From JBOFWL01 sp051653605 (GTDB lineage: Bacteria > Spirochaetota > Brevinematia > Brevinematales > Brevinemataceae), in assembly GCA_051653605.1 (NCBI GenBank), contig JBOFWL010000065.1:1-15639 (forward strand): DNA of 15,639 nucleotides, written 5' to 3'. The position numbers and the translations under genes were made by a program. The notes under the pieces were generated by a model that was not told the origin of the DNA, did not search any database, and saw only the letters and a list, made by a program, of their open reading frames with translations. Positions 1 to 8,608 of the stretch are shown in pieces (position 1 is the stretch's first letter; every line of letters begins with the position of its first letter).

Positions 1-664
1 AAGAGTTTGGAGAGTTTGCCTATGCCAGTGGGGAGATGAGCAAGCAAGAGTTCATGAACTTTTTGGAAGGAACGCTTGGCTTGGCAGGAGAGTTTTCTAA
101 AGATGGCAGTATCCACTTTGTCTGTATGGACTGGCGTCATATGGGAGAATTACAAGCTGTGGGCGAGAAGGTATATCACGAGCTTAAGAATATCTGCGTA
201 TGGAATAAAGGCTATGGTGGAATGGGGACGTTATACCGGTCTCAACACGAGATGGTATTTGTGTTTCAGAAAGGCGAAGGTACGTATACGAACAATGTGG
301 AGTTGGGAAAACATGGTCGTAACCGAACCAATGTTGTTCACTCTCGGACATCCTGTCCTTCGTGATATTTCGCCATCCATGGCTCAAGAACTACGCTAGG
401 GCTTGAAGTTTATACGGATAGTAGTAGATGCGCCCGTTTGTCCAGCTTGACTGGATGATGGATTGCTCTATGGTAGGAGATATTGTGCTGGATATTTTCG
501 GGGGCAGTGGAAGCACGCTGTTAGCTGCGGAGAAGACAAAACGCAAAGCCCGTGTTATAGAGTTTGATGAGAAGTATGGTGATGTCACTATTTATAGATA
601 TGAACAGTTAAGTAAGAAGAAGGCAACGCTCTTGGAAAGAGGCTTGGAGGTAGTGAATGTCTAA
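1..664 (+). pseudogene. Phage-type DNA methyltransferase, 5'-truncated and interrupted
   Basis: This is the C-terminal part of a phage/plasmid adenine or cytosine-N4 DNA methyltransferase of the COG0863 type, which often follows a ParB-like domain. The window begins inside it; the frame opens at position 3. The first piece reads through HFVCMDWRH and NICVWNKGYGGMG to NRTNV, then stops at 363-365. The second piece, in another frame from about 428, carries the AdoMet-binding motif FGGSGSTLLAAE (about 496-531) followed by KARVIEFD and DVTIYRYEQL. The catalytic DPPY-like motif would lie upstream of the window. Between the pieces, where relatives carry a linker and an HPTVKP-like segment, lies a palindromic insert (338-383), and the frame changes by +2. 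The 3' end overlaps the next gene by 8 bp, as in an intact phage operon. Family assignment is firm; exact specificity cannot be told. Confidence 0.75.
338..383. repeat. Paired-hairpin insert E1 in the methyltransferase
   Basis: Two hairpins lie close together: GGACA-TCC-TGTCC (346-358) and GCCAT-CC-ATGGC (372-383). The first sits inside a short outer pairing, TCAC (338-341) with GTGA (362-365). The insert falls exactly where the methyltransferase frame breaks. It shares its layout and TCC loops with the elements at 12983 and 13075, although the stem sequences differ. Confidence 0.6.
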
Positions 665-1016
665 AGAGAAGATTGGATATAAGAGCCCACCTAAGGAAGC
701 GCAGTTTTCTAAAGGTCAGTCTGGGAATCCAAAAGGCAGACCTAAGGGTAGTAAGAATCTGAAGACGATTTTATTAAAAGAACTAGATAGCCAAATCTCT
801 ATTCAAGAGAAGGGTAAGATTACAAAAGTTTCTAAGCAGGAAGCTTTTATTAAAGGGTTAATAGCGAATGCTCTTAAAGGTGATAAATATGCCAGCCAAA
901 TTTTGGTAAGGCTGATGACGGGGTTGTTGACGGATCAAGGGGAAGCTATGACGCAGGAGCTTCATGAGGAAGATATGGAAATATTAAAGAGATATGCGGG
1001 TGGGCAGAATGAGTGA
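657..1016 (+). CDS. DUF5681 domain protein, possible small terminase-associated protein
   Basis: This 119-residue protein carries the DUF5681 signature near its N-terminus: PPKEAQFSKGQSGNPKGRPKGS in the family pattern 'FxxGxSGNPxGRPKG' (residues about 11-32), a basic glycine-rich segment. The remainder is predicted helical (KQEAFIKGLIANALKGDKYASQILVRLM). In alphaproteobacterial prophages this family usually lies directly before the terminase large subunit, so a DNA-binding or small-terminase-like role is plausible but unproven. The start at 657 is supported by GGAGG at 646-650. It overlaps the upstream gene by 8 bp, and its last codons overlap the terminase start at 1009. It looks intact, unlike its neighbours. 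Confidence 0.8.
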   Translation: MSKEKIGYKSPPKEAQFSKGQSGNPKGRPKGSKNLKTILLKELDSQISIQEKGKITKVSKQEAFIKGLIANALKGDKYASQILVRLMTGLLTDQGEAMTQELHEEDMEILKRYAGGQNE

Positions 1017-1230
1017 TCTCAGAGCTTTTCGAGCATTACTGAGAAACAACTTAGCTGCATTTACGGAGAAGACCTTTTGTTTGGTGGATGGTTCACAAAA
1101 GTATGTTCCAAATTGGCATATAGATGTGCTTACAGATTATTTAACAAAGGTTTTCAATGGGGAGATAAAACGTCTTATTATTAATGTGCCACCACGCAGC
1201 TTAAAGTCTACCTGTGTGAGCGTGGCATTT

Positions 1231-1275
1231 CCCCTACGGTGCAACCTTCAACGGTGCTAAAGGCACAAGGGGTTG
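1231..1275 (-). repeat. GG-flanked 44-bp-class palindromic element, copy A
   Basis: This 45 bp insert interrupts the terminase between VAF and PAF. Read on the minus strand it runs GCAACC, CCTT, then an inner hairpin GTGCC-TTT-AGCAC, then CGTTGAA, GGTTGC and ACCGTAGGGG. Outer arms GCAACC/GGTTGC enclose the inner hairpin. It is nearly identical to copy B (1985). It keeps the reading frame length but brings an in-frame TAA at 1258-1260. Confidence 0.8.
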
Positions 1276-1984
1276 CCTGCTTTCGTTTTGGGTAAAGACC
1301 CCACGCAACGGATTATCTGTGTAAGTTATTCAGATGATCTAGCGACAAAACATTCAAGGGATTGTCGAGCTATGATGGAGACTAATATTTATAAAGAGAT
1401 CTTTCCTCAGACAAGGCTTAATCCTAATAAGAAGACGGAAACGGAGTTTGAGACAACGCAGAACGGGTATCGTTTGTCTACATCGGTTGGAGGCACGCTG
1501 ACGGGAAGGGGAGGAAATATCATTATTATCGATGATCCTCTAAAACCACAGGATGCCTTATCTGAAGTAAAGCGAAACTCTGTGAACCAGTGGCATAACA
1601 ACACCTTGCTTAGCCGGCTAGATAATAAGAACACGGGATCTATTATCATTGTGATGCAGAGACTGCATGAAGACGATCTCTGCGGTTTTGTGACCGATAA
1701 GGAAGAATGGACGGTTTTAAGCCTTCCTGCGATAGCGACAAAGGACGAGGAGTTCATTCTTTCTAATGGGAAGAGAATTACAAGGCGAGCAGGGGATATT
1801 TTAAATCCTAGGTTGGAGTCTGCATCCATTTTAGAAAATATTAAGAAGAGTGTGGGCAGTTATAATTTTGAGGCACACCTTCGGCCAGCAGAGTCCGATT
1901 CCTGTAGAGGGAGGCTTGCTGAAGTGGGACTGGTTTTCTTATTATAATGAATTGCCGATGGATGGTAAGATAATCCAAAGCTGG

Positions 1985-2028
1985 CAACCCCTTGTGCCTT
2001 TGGCACCGTTGAAGGTTGCACCGCAGGG
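1985..2028 (+). repeat. GG-flanked 44-bp-class palindromic element, copy B
   Basis: This 44 bp insert splits the terminase motif SW|DTA. Outer arms GCAACC (starting at 1984) and GGTTGC pair around an inner hairpin GTGCC-TTT-GGCAC. The tail is ACCGCAG followed by GG. The sequence before it ends in GG and GG recurs after the CAG tail, consistent with a 2 bp target duplication around a 42 bp core. It shifts the frame. Confidence 0.85.
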
Positions 2029-2548
2029 GATACGGCTAGTAGTGATAGTGATTATGCGGATTATTCTGTGGGGATCACCGTTTTGGAGAAGGACAATAAA
2101 TTTTATATCATGGATATTTGCAGGGATAGGCTATTATTTCCTGACTTAAAGCGAAAGGTTGTGGAGCTTTATGGAAGATACCGCCCTAAAGAGTTAGTGA
2201 TAGAAAACAAGAGTTCTGGGATGGCGTTGATCCAGCAACTAGAGCAAGAACACCAAATATATCCTATAAAATATGAGCCAAAGTTGTCTAAAAAAGATAG
2301 GATAATGACGAACTCTGGAGTATTGGAATCTGGGAGAATATTGCTGCCAAGAGGAGCAAGCTTTTTAGATGCATTGAGGACGGAGGTTGTCACTTTCCCC
2401 AATGGAAAGCATGATGACCAACTGGATGCCTTATCCCAGATATTGGATAGGGCTACGGACAGGTCTTCTTATGGAGAGGCATGTTTTGCTAGATCTGTAA
2501 ATTGGGGCTATGGCAGAGGTGGCGAAATACGGATTATCTAGACTAAAT

Positions 2549-2600
2549 TCAAGGCTTCTTAGACAAGATACAAATCTAAGAAGCCTTGATTTATTTTCTT
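2549..2600 (+). terminator. Rho-independent terminator after the terminase remnant
   Basis: A perfect 15 bp stem, 2549-2563 paired with 2575-2589, encloses an 11-base loop and is followed by TTTATTTTCTTT-like sequence. It lies 8 bp after the terminase stop and separates the phage genes from the defence block. Confidence 0.9.
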
Positions 2601-2617
2601 TAGTAATATATACTAAA
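2599..2617. promoter_or_regulatory. Operator-like inverted repeat upstream of gajA
   Basis: Perfect 7 bp arms, TTTAGTA (2599-2605) and TACTAAA (2611-2617), are separated by ATATA. The dyad lies between the terminator and a possible -10 hexamer GATAAT (2633-2638), 64 bp before the gajA start. It could bind a regulator, but the sequence is AT-rich and the match may be chance. No regulator gene is visible in the window. Confidence 0.3.
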
Positions 2618-2632
2618 TGATGATTTTAGCTA

Positions 2633-2638
2633 GATAAT
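2633..2638 (+). promoter_or_regulatory. Possible -10 box for gajA
   Basis: GATAAT matches the -10 consensus at five of six positions and lies 43 bp before the gajA start, downstream of the terminator. No convincing -35 hexamer is seen at 16-18 bp upstream, so this is a weak call. Confidence 0.3.
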
Positions 2639-2681
2639 ACAGGATTTCTGTTCTAATTAAAGAGGGGGGAGGGAGTAGAAT

Positions 2682-4361
2682 ATGTATCTAAAGGAAATTA
2701 AAAACATTAAAAATTATCGAAATCTAGATAATATCAACTTGCAATTTTCATCAAAGACCACATATATTGTGGGTGAAAATAATTTGGGGAAGACAAATAT
2801 TTCAAACATGTTGAAAAAGATTTTCAATGCTGGAGATTTTGATCTGGACGACTTTGCAAATTCGGAGATTCCGATTTCTTTTGAATGCATGTTTCAAACT
2901 GAAAATAGTGAGGAAACAGGATTCTTCAAAGATGCGGGTTTTGACCCTAATATCCCCGTAATTGGAGAGCAATTTTTTGATGAAAGGGCGGGTTATTCAT
3001 GTAATAATATTCCTGTCCACAATGAGTTGCGAAGAAGAATTTGCTTTATTTCTGTGCCTTCAGATATTAAAGATGAAAAAATCCCAAATTTGCTGCCTTC
3101 AGGAAAATATAGCGCTATTCAATATATTTATAAAAAAATTGAAGAGATTACAAGAGATGTTCCATCTGATATTTTGAATGAATCAAGTATTCAATCGATA
3201 AAAGAGAAGCTCATTTGCCACATACAAAGTCTACCGTTTTTTAATGACTTATCTATTAATCACTTTGTTGAAATTGAAAAATTAGTCGGTTCAATTTTAT
3301 TTTTACAAGAAAATTCGGGGCAACCTATTGATAACAGTGGTAGTGGATTGCGCCGCCGTCTGTATATTGTTCTTCGTATTATTAATGCCTTGAGCTTATT
3401 TTTAGAAAATAATAAAAATCATATAAACTCTTTAATTACAAATGAAAAACGATTGCCGGTTATTGTGTGTTTAGATGAACCTGAGTTACATGCACACCCT
3501 CATTGGCAAAGACAATTAATCTCAGAATTGCAAAATATTTTGGAGCAAACTTTTGAGAATATTAAAACATCATGCCAATTAATTATTATTACACATTCTC
3601 CATATATGATAGCAGCGGATACTGAATATACGCTTAATCGGCTATTCCGAAATCAAAATATAGTTAAATCTTCCCAAATTTCTTCAAACTTCAATCAGGA
3701 AGTCCATGATAGATTTATTGAACAAATCCGAGAAGCTTATTATTCAAAAGGAGTATTGTTAGTTGAAGGAGAATCAGAGATAGGTATGCTTGCTGCCTAT
3801 AATAAGTACACGCCTATCCTAACAAAGAAATCTATCTCTGTAATTTCCCTTGATGGCGCAAAAAGCTTTTCTAGCCTCTGCCAATTTTTTCAAGAACTAC
3901 AAATCCCTGTGTGGGGTATTATAGATAGTGATTTAAAGAACGAAATATCTCTCTCAAATATAACTTATTCTGATAAATGGCATTTAGAGGAATCTATTTA
4001 TGAGAGCCTTAAAGCTAAGAATCTATTTACTCAATGCATTACTAGTGTGAAGATTGATCTCAATCTCAAGAAAGCATATAAGCAAATGAAATGTTCATAC
4101 CGCCAACAATCTCTTCCCTTTACTAAAGATAATTTTCAACAATATCGCCAAAACGATAAAGATAAAATTTTTAACCAAGAATATAGCACCTTAGTTACTG
4201 ATGAAGATAAGGACTTTCATAAAATTTTATGGCTTGCCTCATTATCCAATCATAAATCTGCATATGAAGGAAAGAAACTTGGGGAATTTCTTATTAACAA
4301 TTCTTGTTTTCCAGAATACATGGTTGAGGGGATCGAGAAGCTAGTTGGAGAAGTTAAATGA
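2682..4361 (+). CDS. gajA: Gabija protein GajA, OLD-family ATPase/TOPRIM nuclease
   Basis: This 559-residue protein is an overcoming-lysogenization-defect family nuclease. The ABC-type ATPase half shows the Walker A GENNLGKT (residues 31-38), a signature-like SGSGLRRRL, the Walker B VIVCLDEPELH with D265/E266, and a switch histidine in ITHSPY (H305). The TOPRIM half shows LLVEGESE (E362, E366) and IIDSD (D415, D417), the expected metal-binding acidic residues. The start is supported by a strong GGAGGGAG ribosome site 7 bp upstream. The stop overlaps the next gene by 4 bp (ATGA), and that gene is a UvrD-like helicase. This pairing defines Gabija (class 2 OLD); B. cereus GajA is close in length, about 580 residues. 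In Gabija, GajA assembles with GajB and nicks or cuts phage DNA, and is relieved when nucleotides are depleted. PARIS was considered, but there the ATPase and TOPRIM parts are separate genes. All key residues appear present. Confidence 0.87.
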   Translation: MYLKEIKNIKNYRNLDNINLQFSSKTTYIVGENNLGKTNISNMLKKIFNAGDFDLDDFANSEIPISFECMFQTENSEETGFFKDAGFDPNIPVIGEQFFDERAGYSCNNIPVHNELRRRICFISVPSDIKDEKIPNLLPSGKYSAIQYIYKKIEEITRDVPSDILNESSIQSIKEKLICHIQSLPFFNDLSINHFVEIEKLVGSILFLQENSGQPIDNSGSGLRRRLYIVLRIINALSLFLENNKNHINSLITNEKRLPVIVCLDEPELHAHPHWQRQLISELQNILEQTFENIKTSCQLIIITHSPYMIAADTEYTLNRLFRNQNIVKSSQISSNFNQEVHDRFIEQIREAYYSKGVLLVEGESEIGMLAAYNKYTPILTKKSISVISLDGAKSFSSLCQFFQELQIPVWGIIDSDLKNEISLSNITYSDKWHLEESIYESLKAKNLFTQCITSVKIDLNLKKAYKQMKCSYRQQSLPFTKDNFQQYRQNDKDKIFNQEYSTLVTDEDKDFHKILWLASLSNHKSAYEGKKLGEFLINNSCFPEYMVEGIEKLVGEVK

Positions 4362-5983
4362 CGTTAACCGATGAACAAAACTATATCCTAGAATTGGCAA
4401 AGTCTACTCCTCGTATGTTAATCACTTCTCCTCCAGGTTGCGGCAAAACAACTCTGATTATACATTTGTTGGAACAACTTATGGACAAAAATTGTGTGGG
4501 TCCGTATAATACTGTTCTTCTTATGAGTTTTAGTACGAGTGCTGCTCAAAAAATAAAATTAGAACTTCGAGAAAAATCACTATCTAGTCCGAAAAGAAAG
4601 CAACTAGAGTATTTCCTGAAAGAAAAAACGCTGACAACAAACTATCATGGACTATGTAGAGGGATTTTAGTTAGGTATGGGAATAAACTATTAGAAAATA
4701 TCCCACATCGTGACTCTCCTTCGATTTTGGATGCTTTAAAAAATATGGGAAGACTTTCTGGATGTGATGAAGGCGAGGCCAATAATCTTGTTCCTCCAGA
4801 AAAAAAGAAAGATATAATCCAAAAACTTGATGCAGTAAAAAACGATATTTCCCCTAATAGAAAAGAAATATCAGATGAAGCAATTGAGGAATATTGTAAA
4901 ATAATGTTTGAGTATTTTTTGCCTCGAAAGAAGATCACATATAATGGAATCATTTTACTAGTTATTTATTTATTCAAGAAAAATCCTATATTACAACAAT
5001 CCTATTGTAGCTATTTTTCATACATTATTGTTGATGAATTTCAAGATACTAATATTCTTGCATGGCAATTATTAAGTTGTTTTCTTGATAATTCCCATAT
5101 TAAATTTTATAGCTTTGGAGATCCATTACAAAAACTATATGGGTTTATAGGTGCAGTAGATGATATTTTCGATAAGGCTGAAAAAAAGTGGGGTTGTATA
5201 TCTCACACTCTAACTATTAATCAAAGATATAAAAATATTCCGGCCCTCTTAGAAACAACGGAATATATACGTTCACTAGCCAATTCCGAAGAGATTCTAC
5301 CTACTCCTCCGACTCATAAGATTAGAAAATTTACATCAAATGTTGATGTGTTGAAAGATATTCAGCAAAAATTTCCAAATCACGGGACCTATACTCTATT
5401 ATTTTCCGATCGATTTTCTGGACACAAGGAAATTATAGATTTGTTGAAAGCATATAATATTCCATATTTCTTTGCTATGTTTAAAGATACAGAAGATTAT
5501 TCAGATTTTCATACTACAGCATTAGAGTTATGGGGAAAGTATGATATTGAAAATAATGTAATCCAAAACTTAAAATTTCTAATTAGAGATATGCAAAAGA
5601 AAATAACTACACAAAATTGGGAAACATATCAGTCATTACTCATATTGCTAGAGTTGGTTGTAGAACAATTTAAAAAGGGCGGTTCTTTTGGTTTTTTAGA
5701 CTCTTTTGATCAATTTCAAATTATCGAAGATATCCTTCATAATGATGGTCTAAAGCAATTTATTGATAAAATCCAAGGTAAAGTAGTTCTTTCAACAATT
5801 CATGCAGCAAAAGGGCAACAATGGGATTTTACAACTATACTATTTTCTGATCAAACTTTAAAGGGCTGGAAAAAAATAGACACTCTATCTACCATATATG
5901 TTGCTATATCCAGAGCATCAAAGGAAACATCTATTTTATATACAAGTGATAGAGAGCATGAGTTAATAGATGCAATTACCTGA
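4358..5983 (+). CDS. gajB: Gabija protein GajB, UvrD/PcrA-like helicase
   Basis: This 541-residue superfamily 1 helicase starts inside the gajA stop, so the two are translationally coupled. Motifs run in order: an early TDEQNYIL (Q-motif-like), Walker A PPGCGKTT (residues 25-32), Walker B VDEFQD (225-230), GDPLQKLYGF (motif III), NQRYKN (motif IV), TIHAAKGQQWD (motif V region, around H482 to D490) and YVAISRAS (motif VI). GajB of known Gabija systems is about 490 residues, so this one is slightly long. In Gabija it senses DNA ends or displaced strands and activates GajA. Alone it could be taken for a UvrD-family repair helicase, but the adjoining OLD nuclease makes GajB the better call. The gene is AT-rich and uncorrupted. 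Confidence 0.87.
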   Translation: MTLTDEQNYILELAKSTPRMLITSPPGCGKTTLIIHLLEQLMDKNCVGPYNTVLLMSFSTSAAQKIKLELREKSLSSPKRKQLEYFLKEKTLTTNYHGLCRGILVRYGNKLLENIPHRDSPSILDALKNMGRLSGCDEGEANNLVPPEKKKDIIQKLDAVKNDISPNRKEISDEAIEEYCKIMFEYFLPRKKITYNGIILLVIYLFKKNPILQQSYCSYFSYIIVDEFQDTNILAWQLLSCFLDNSHIKFYSFGDPLQKLYGFIGAVDDIFDKAEKKWGCISHTLTINQRYKNIPALLETTEYIRSLANSEEILPTPPTHKIRKFTSNVDVLKDIQQKFPNHGTYTLLFSDRFSGHKEIIDLLKAYNIPYFFAMFKDTEDYSDFHTTALELWGKYDIENNVIQNLKFLIRDMQKKITTQNWETYQSLLILLELVVEQFKKGGSFGFLDSFDQFQIIEDILHNDGLKQFIDKIQGKVVLSTIHAAKGQQWDFTTILFSDQTLKGWKKIDTLSTIYVAISRASKETSILYTSDREHELIDAIT

Positions 5984-6031
5984 TATCATCTTTTTTCTTA
6001 ACCTTCAAAAACAAACATTAAGGGTACCTAC

Positions 6032-8608
6032 ATGAACAAACAACAGCTAGCAGCAAAAATATGGGAACAAGCCAATGTGATGCGTTCTAAAATTGAAGCC
6101 AACGAATATAAAGATTATATTCTAGGTTTTATCTTTTATAAATATCTTTCAGATCAGCAACTTAAGTACTTAATAGATAACGGATACGACATGAATGCCC
6201 TCGATAAACTTAAAGAAGACGACGCAGAGCTGGTTAAATTCTGTCAAGAAAAACTTGGATATTTCATTGCTTATGATGATTTATTTTCAACATGGATTAA
6301 AAAAGGCCTTGATTTTGAAATAGCTAATGTGCGTGATGCGTTGTCTGCGTTTAATCGCCTCATTAATAAAGGTCACAGAAAACTTTTTGATGGAGTGTTT
6401 GATACCTTGCAAACGGGGCTGTCCAAACTGGGAGAGAGTGCTGCTGCCCAAACGAAATCAGCAAGAGAATTAATTTACCTAATCAACGAGATCCCTATGG
6501 ATGGCAAGCAAGATTACGATGTTTTAGGCTTCATCTACGAATACTTAATTGGAATGTTTGCTGCCAATGCTGGAAAAAAAGCTGGGGAATTTTATACCCC
6601 TCACGAAGTATCCGTATTAATGGCAGAGATAATCTCAGAATACTTAAAATCTAAAGACGAAATAGAAATTTACGACCCAACTAGTGGATCGGGATCTTTA
6701 CTTATCAATATAGGAAAGGCTGTATCCAAGCACACTAAAGGCGTGAACAGTATTAAATACTATGCCCAAGAGCTTAAACAAAACACCTATAACCTTACAC
6801 GAATGAATCTTATTATGAGGGGGATCAAACCCGACAACATTTGCGTGCGTAATGGAGATACACTTGAGCAAGACTGGCCTTATTTTGATGAAAACGATCC
6901 TACTAATACTTATAATCCACTGTATGTGGATGCAGTGGTGTCTAACCCTCCTTACTCCCAGAAATGGGATCCCACCCATAAAGAAAGTGATGCCCGCTAT
7001 TCTCGTTTTGGCTTAGCCCCAAAGACAAAAGCTGACTATGCATTTTTACTCCATGATCTATACCACCTTAGACCTGATGGAATTATGACCATTGTTCTTC
7101 CTCATGGGGTGCTTTTTCGTGGTGGAGAAGAAGGCACAATCCGCAAAAACTTAATCGAATACAATCATATTGATACCATTATTGGCTTACCTCCAAATAT
7201 TTTCTTTGGCACGGGCATTCCTACCATTGTCATGGTATTGAAGAAAAATCGCACTGATACCAGCGTGCTTATTGTTGATGCTTCCAAAGGCTTTGTTAAA
7301 GAAGGAAAAAGCAACAAGCTGAGAGCCTCGGATATTAAAAAAATTGTCGATACCGTCACCCAGCGCAAAGAAATTAAAAAATATTCGAGCCTTGTGAGCC
7401 AAGAATCTATCCGTCAAAACGAATACAACCTTAATATCCCTCGCTATGTGGATTCCTCCGAAGAAACCGAAGCGTGGGATATCTACGCCTCGATGTTTGG
7501 TGGCATTCCCAAATCCGAGCTTGATGAGCTCCACCAATATTGGGAAGCCTTCCCCAGCCTCCGAGAAACCATTTTCAAGCCAAGTAATACTCCTTATGTT
7601 GAGCTGGCAACAACAGATATCAAGTCCCAAATAATGGCGCACCCCGATGTTGTTGGTTTCAATACTAAATTTCACGCAGCTTTTGATGGTCTTGCCTCCT
7701 ATTTCAAGGGCGAACTCATCACAAAACTAGGCTCCCTCATCATTCCTCAGCAAGAAATCAACCTAAGCAACAATATTTTTGATAGAGTGAACAATCTGCC
7801 ACTCATTGATAAATACCAAGCCTACCAACACTTTAGCGATGCTTGGGCGAAGATCTCCGTTGACTTGGAAATTATCCAAACGGAGGGCTTTGACGCCGTT
7901 AAAAAAGTCGACCCCAATATGGTTATCAAGAAAAAAGACGGCAAAGAAACCGAAGTGCAAGACGGCTACCTTGGGCGCGTGATACCCTTTGAACTTATCC
8001 AGCAAACGATTCTCAAAGATCAAGCCAACGAAATCAAAACTAAAGAAGACCGCCTCAGCGAGATCCTCAGCGAATACGAAGAACTCCTTGATAGCCTCAC
8101 GGAAGAACAAAAAGAGCAAGAGTTTGTCAAAGACGGAGTAAGTTTTGTGACAAAAGCCCTAGCAACGGCGATCAAAGACTTAGCAGAGGAGACCGACGAA
8201 GAAAGTAAAACCCTTCTAGCCACCCTAAACACTGTGAACGAGCTGGCAAAAGAGGAAAAAACCCTCAAATCTGATATCAAAACCCAGTCCGAAGCCCTGC
8301 ACACCCTCACAAAACAAACAATTGAAGCCCTTAGCGACGATAAAGCCCGCGAATTGCTAGAACAAAAGTGGATTTTTCCTCTAGTAGAGACGCTCTCCAC
8401 CATGCCCAACACCATTATTGATGAGCTTGTAAGCAAAATTCAGGCGCTTGCCGATAAATATGCCACCACTTTTGAAGCCGTAGAAACCGAAATCCAAGAA
8501 ACCGAGCAAGCCCTGTGCGCACTTATCGACCAGCTAGAAGGCGATGCCTACGACATACAGGGCTTGAGTGAGCTAAAATCCCTCTTTACGGGGGGAAAGG
8601 ATGCCTAA
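6032..8608 (+). CDS. hsdM: Type I restriction-modification methyltransferase subunit with long C-terminal extension
   Basis: HsdM methylates adenine in the sequence chosen by HsdS, protecting host DNA. The N-terminal helical HsdM domain is clear (residues about 5-140, including EYKDYILGFIFYKYLSD). The methyltransferase domain follows with GEFYTPHEV, AdoMet-binding DPTSGSGSLL (from D215) and catalytic NPPY (N305-Y308). At 858 residues it is much longer than the common 500-odd. After about residue 490 there is a long, charged, helix- and coiled-coil-rich extension (for example TKEDRLSEILSEYEELLDSLTEE), a form known in some type I systems. The start follows AAGGG (6020-6024). It lies 48 bp after gajB, and its stop overlaps hsdS by 8 bp. 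The distal half looks richer in G+C than the proximal half. Confidence 0.93.
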   Translation: MNKQQLAAKIWEQANVMRSKIEANEYKDYILGFIFYKYLSDQQLKYLIDNGYDMNALDKLKEDDAELVKFCQEKLGYFIAYDDLFSTWIKKGLDFEIANVRDALSAFNRLINKGHRKLFDGVFDTLQTGLSKLGESAAAQTKSARELIYLINEIPMDGKQDYDVLGFIYEYLIGMFAANAGKKAGEFYTPHEVSVLMAEIISEYLKSKDEIEIYDPTSGSGSLLINIGKAVSKHTKGVNSIKYYAQELKQNTYNLTRMNLIMRGIKPDNICVRNGDTLEQDWPYFDENDPTNTYNPLYVDAVVSNPPYSQKWDPTHKESDARYSRFGLAPKTKADYAFLLHDLYHLRPDGIMTIVLPHGVLFRGGEEGTIRKNLIEYNHIDTIIGLPPNIFFGTGIPTIVMVLKKNRTDTSVLIVDASKGFVKEGKSNKLRASDIKKIVDTVTQRKEIKKYSSLVSQESIRQNEYNLNIPRYVDSSEETEAWDIYASMFGGIPKSELDELHQYWEAFPSLRETIFKPSNTPYVELATTDIKSQIMAHPDVVGFNTKFHAAFDGLASYFKGELITKLGSLIIPQQEINLSNNIFDRVNNLPLIDKYQAYQHFSDAWAKISVDLEIIQTEGFDAVKKVDPNMVIKKKDGKETEVQDGYLGRVIPFELIQQTILKDQANEIKTKEDRLSEILSEYEELLDSLTEEQKEQEFVKDGVSFVTKALATAIKDLAEETDEESKTLLATLNTVNELAKEEKTLKSDIKTQSEALHTLTKQTIEALSDDKARELLEQKWIFPLVETLSTMPNTIIDELVSKIQALADKYATTFEAVETEIQETEQALCALIDQLEGDAYDIQGLSELKSLFTGGKDA

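Larger units (their letters stand above)
1009..2541 (+). pseudogene. Terminase large subunit, broken by two palindromic inserts and a frameshift
   Basis: The pieces together give a phage terminase large subunit, the motor and nuclease that packages DNA into capsids. Visible motifs are a Walker A-like VPPRSLKS (1186-1209), SVAFP..AFVLG and ICVSYSDDLA, a Walker B IIIIDDP near 1519-1539, VMQRLHEDDL, and the RNase H-like nuclease motifs SW|DTASSDSDYAD, VIENKSSG and HDDQLDALS near the end. The start at 1009 overlaps the DUF5681 stop. Three lesions are seen: a 45 bp in-frame insert with a TAA (1258-1260) between VAF and PAFVLG; a +1 (mod 3) frameshift near 1874-1884, between FEA and QQSPIPVEGG; and a 44 bp frameshifting insert directly before the first nuclease aspartate (DTA, codon at 2029). 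No full-length product can be made by normal translation. Confidence 0.85.

Noticed and set aside
792..815. Small hairpin TCTCT-ATTCA-AGAGA in the DUF5681 gene
   Set aside because: Single short stem without the paired layout, in a normal part of the protein; likely chance.
2682..5983. PARIS or a lone OLD system instead of Gabija
   Set aside because: ATPase and TOPRIM are fused in one protein, and a UvrD-like helicase overlaps it, which is the Gabija arrangement.
7187..7675. Long antisense reading frames within hsdM (also at 8020-8436 and 7763-8119)
   Set aside because: They oppose a clearly conserved hsdM and show no domain; they are shadow frames.
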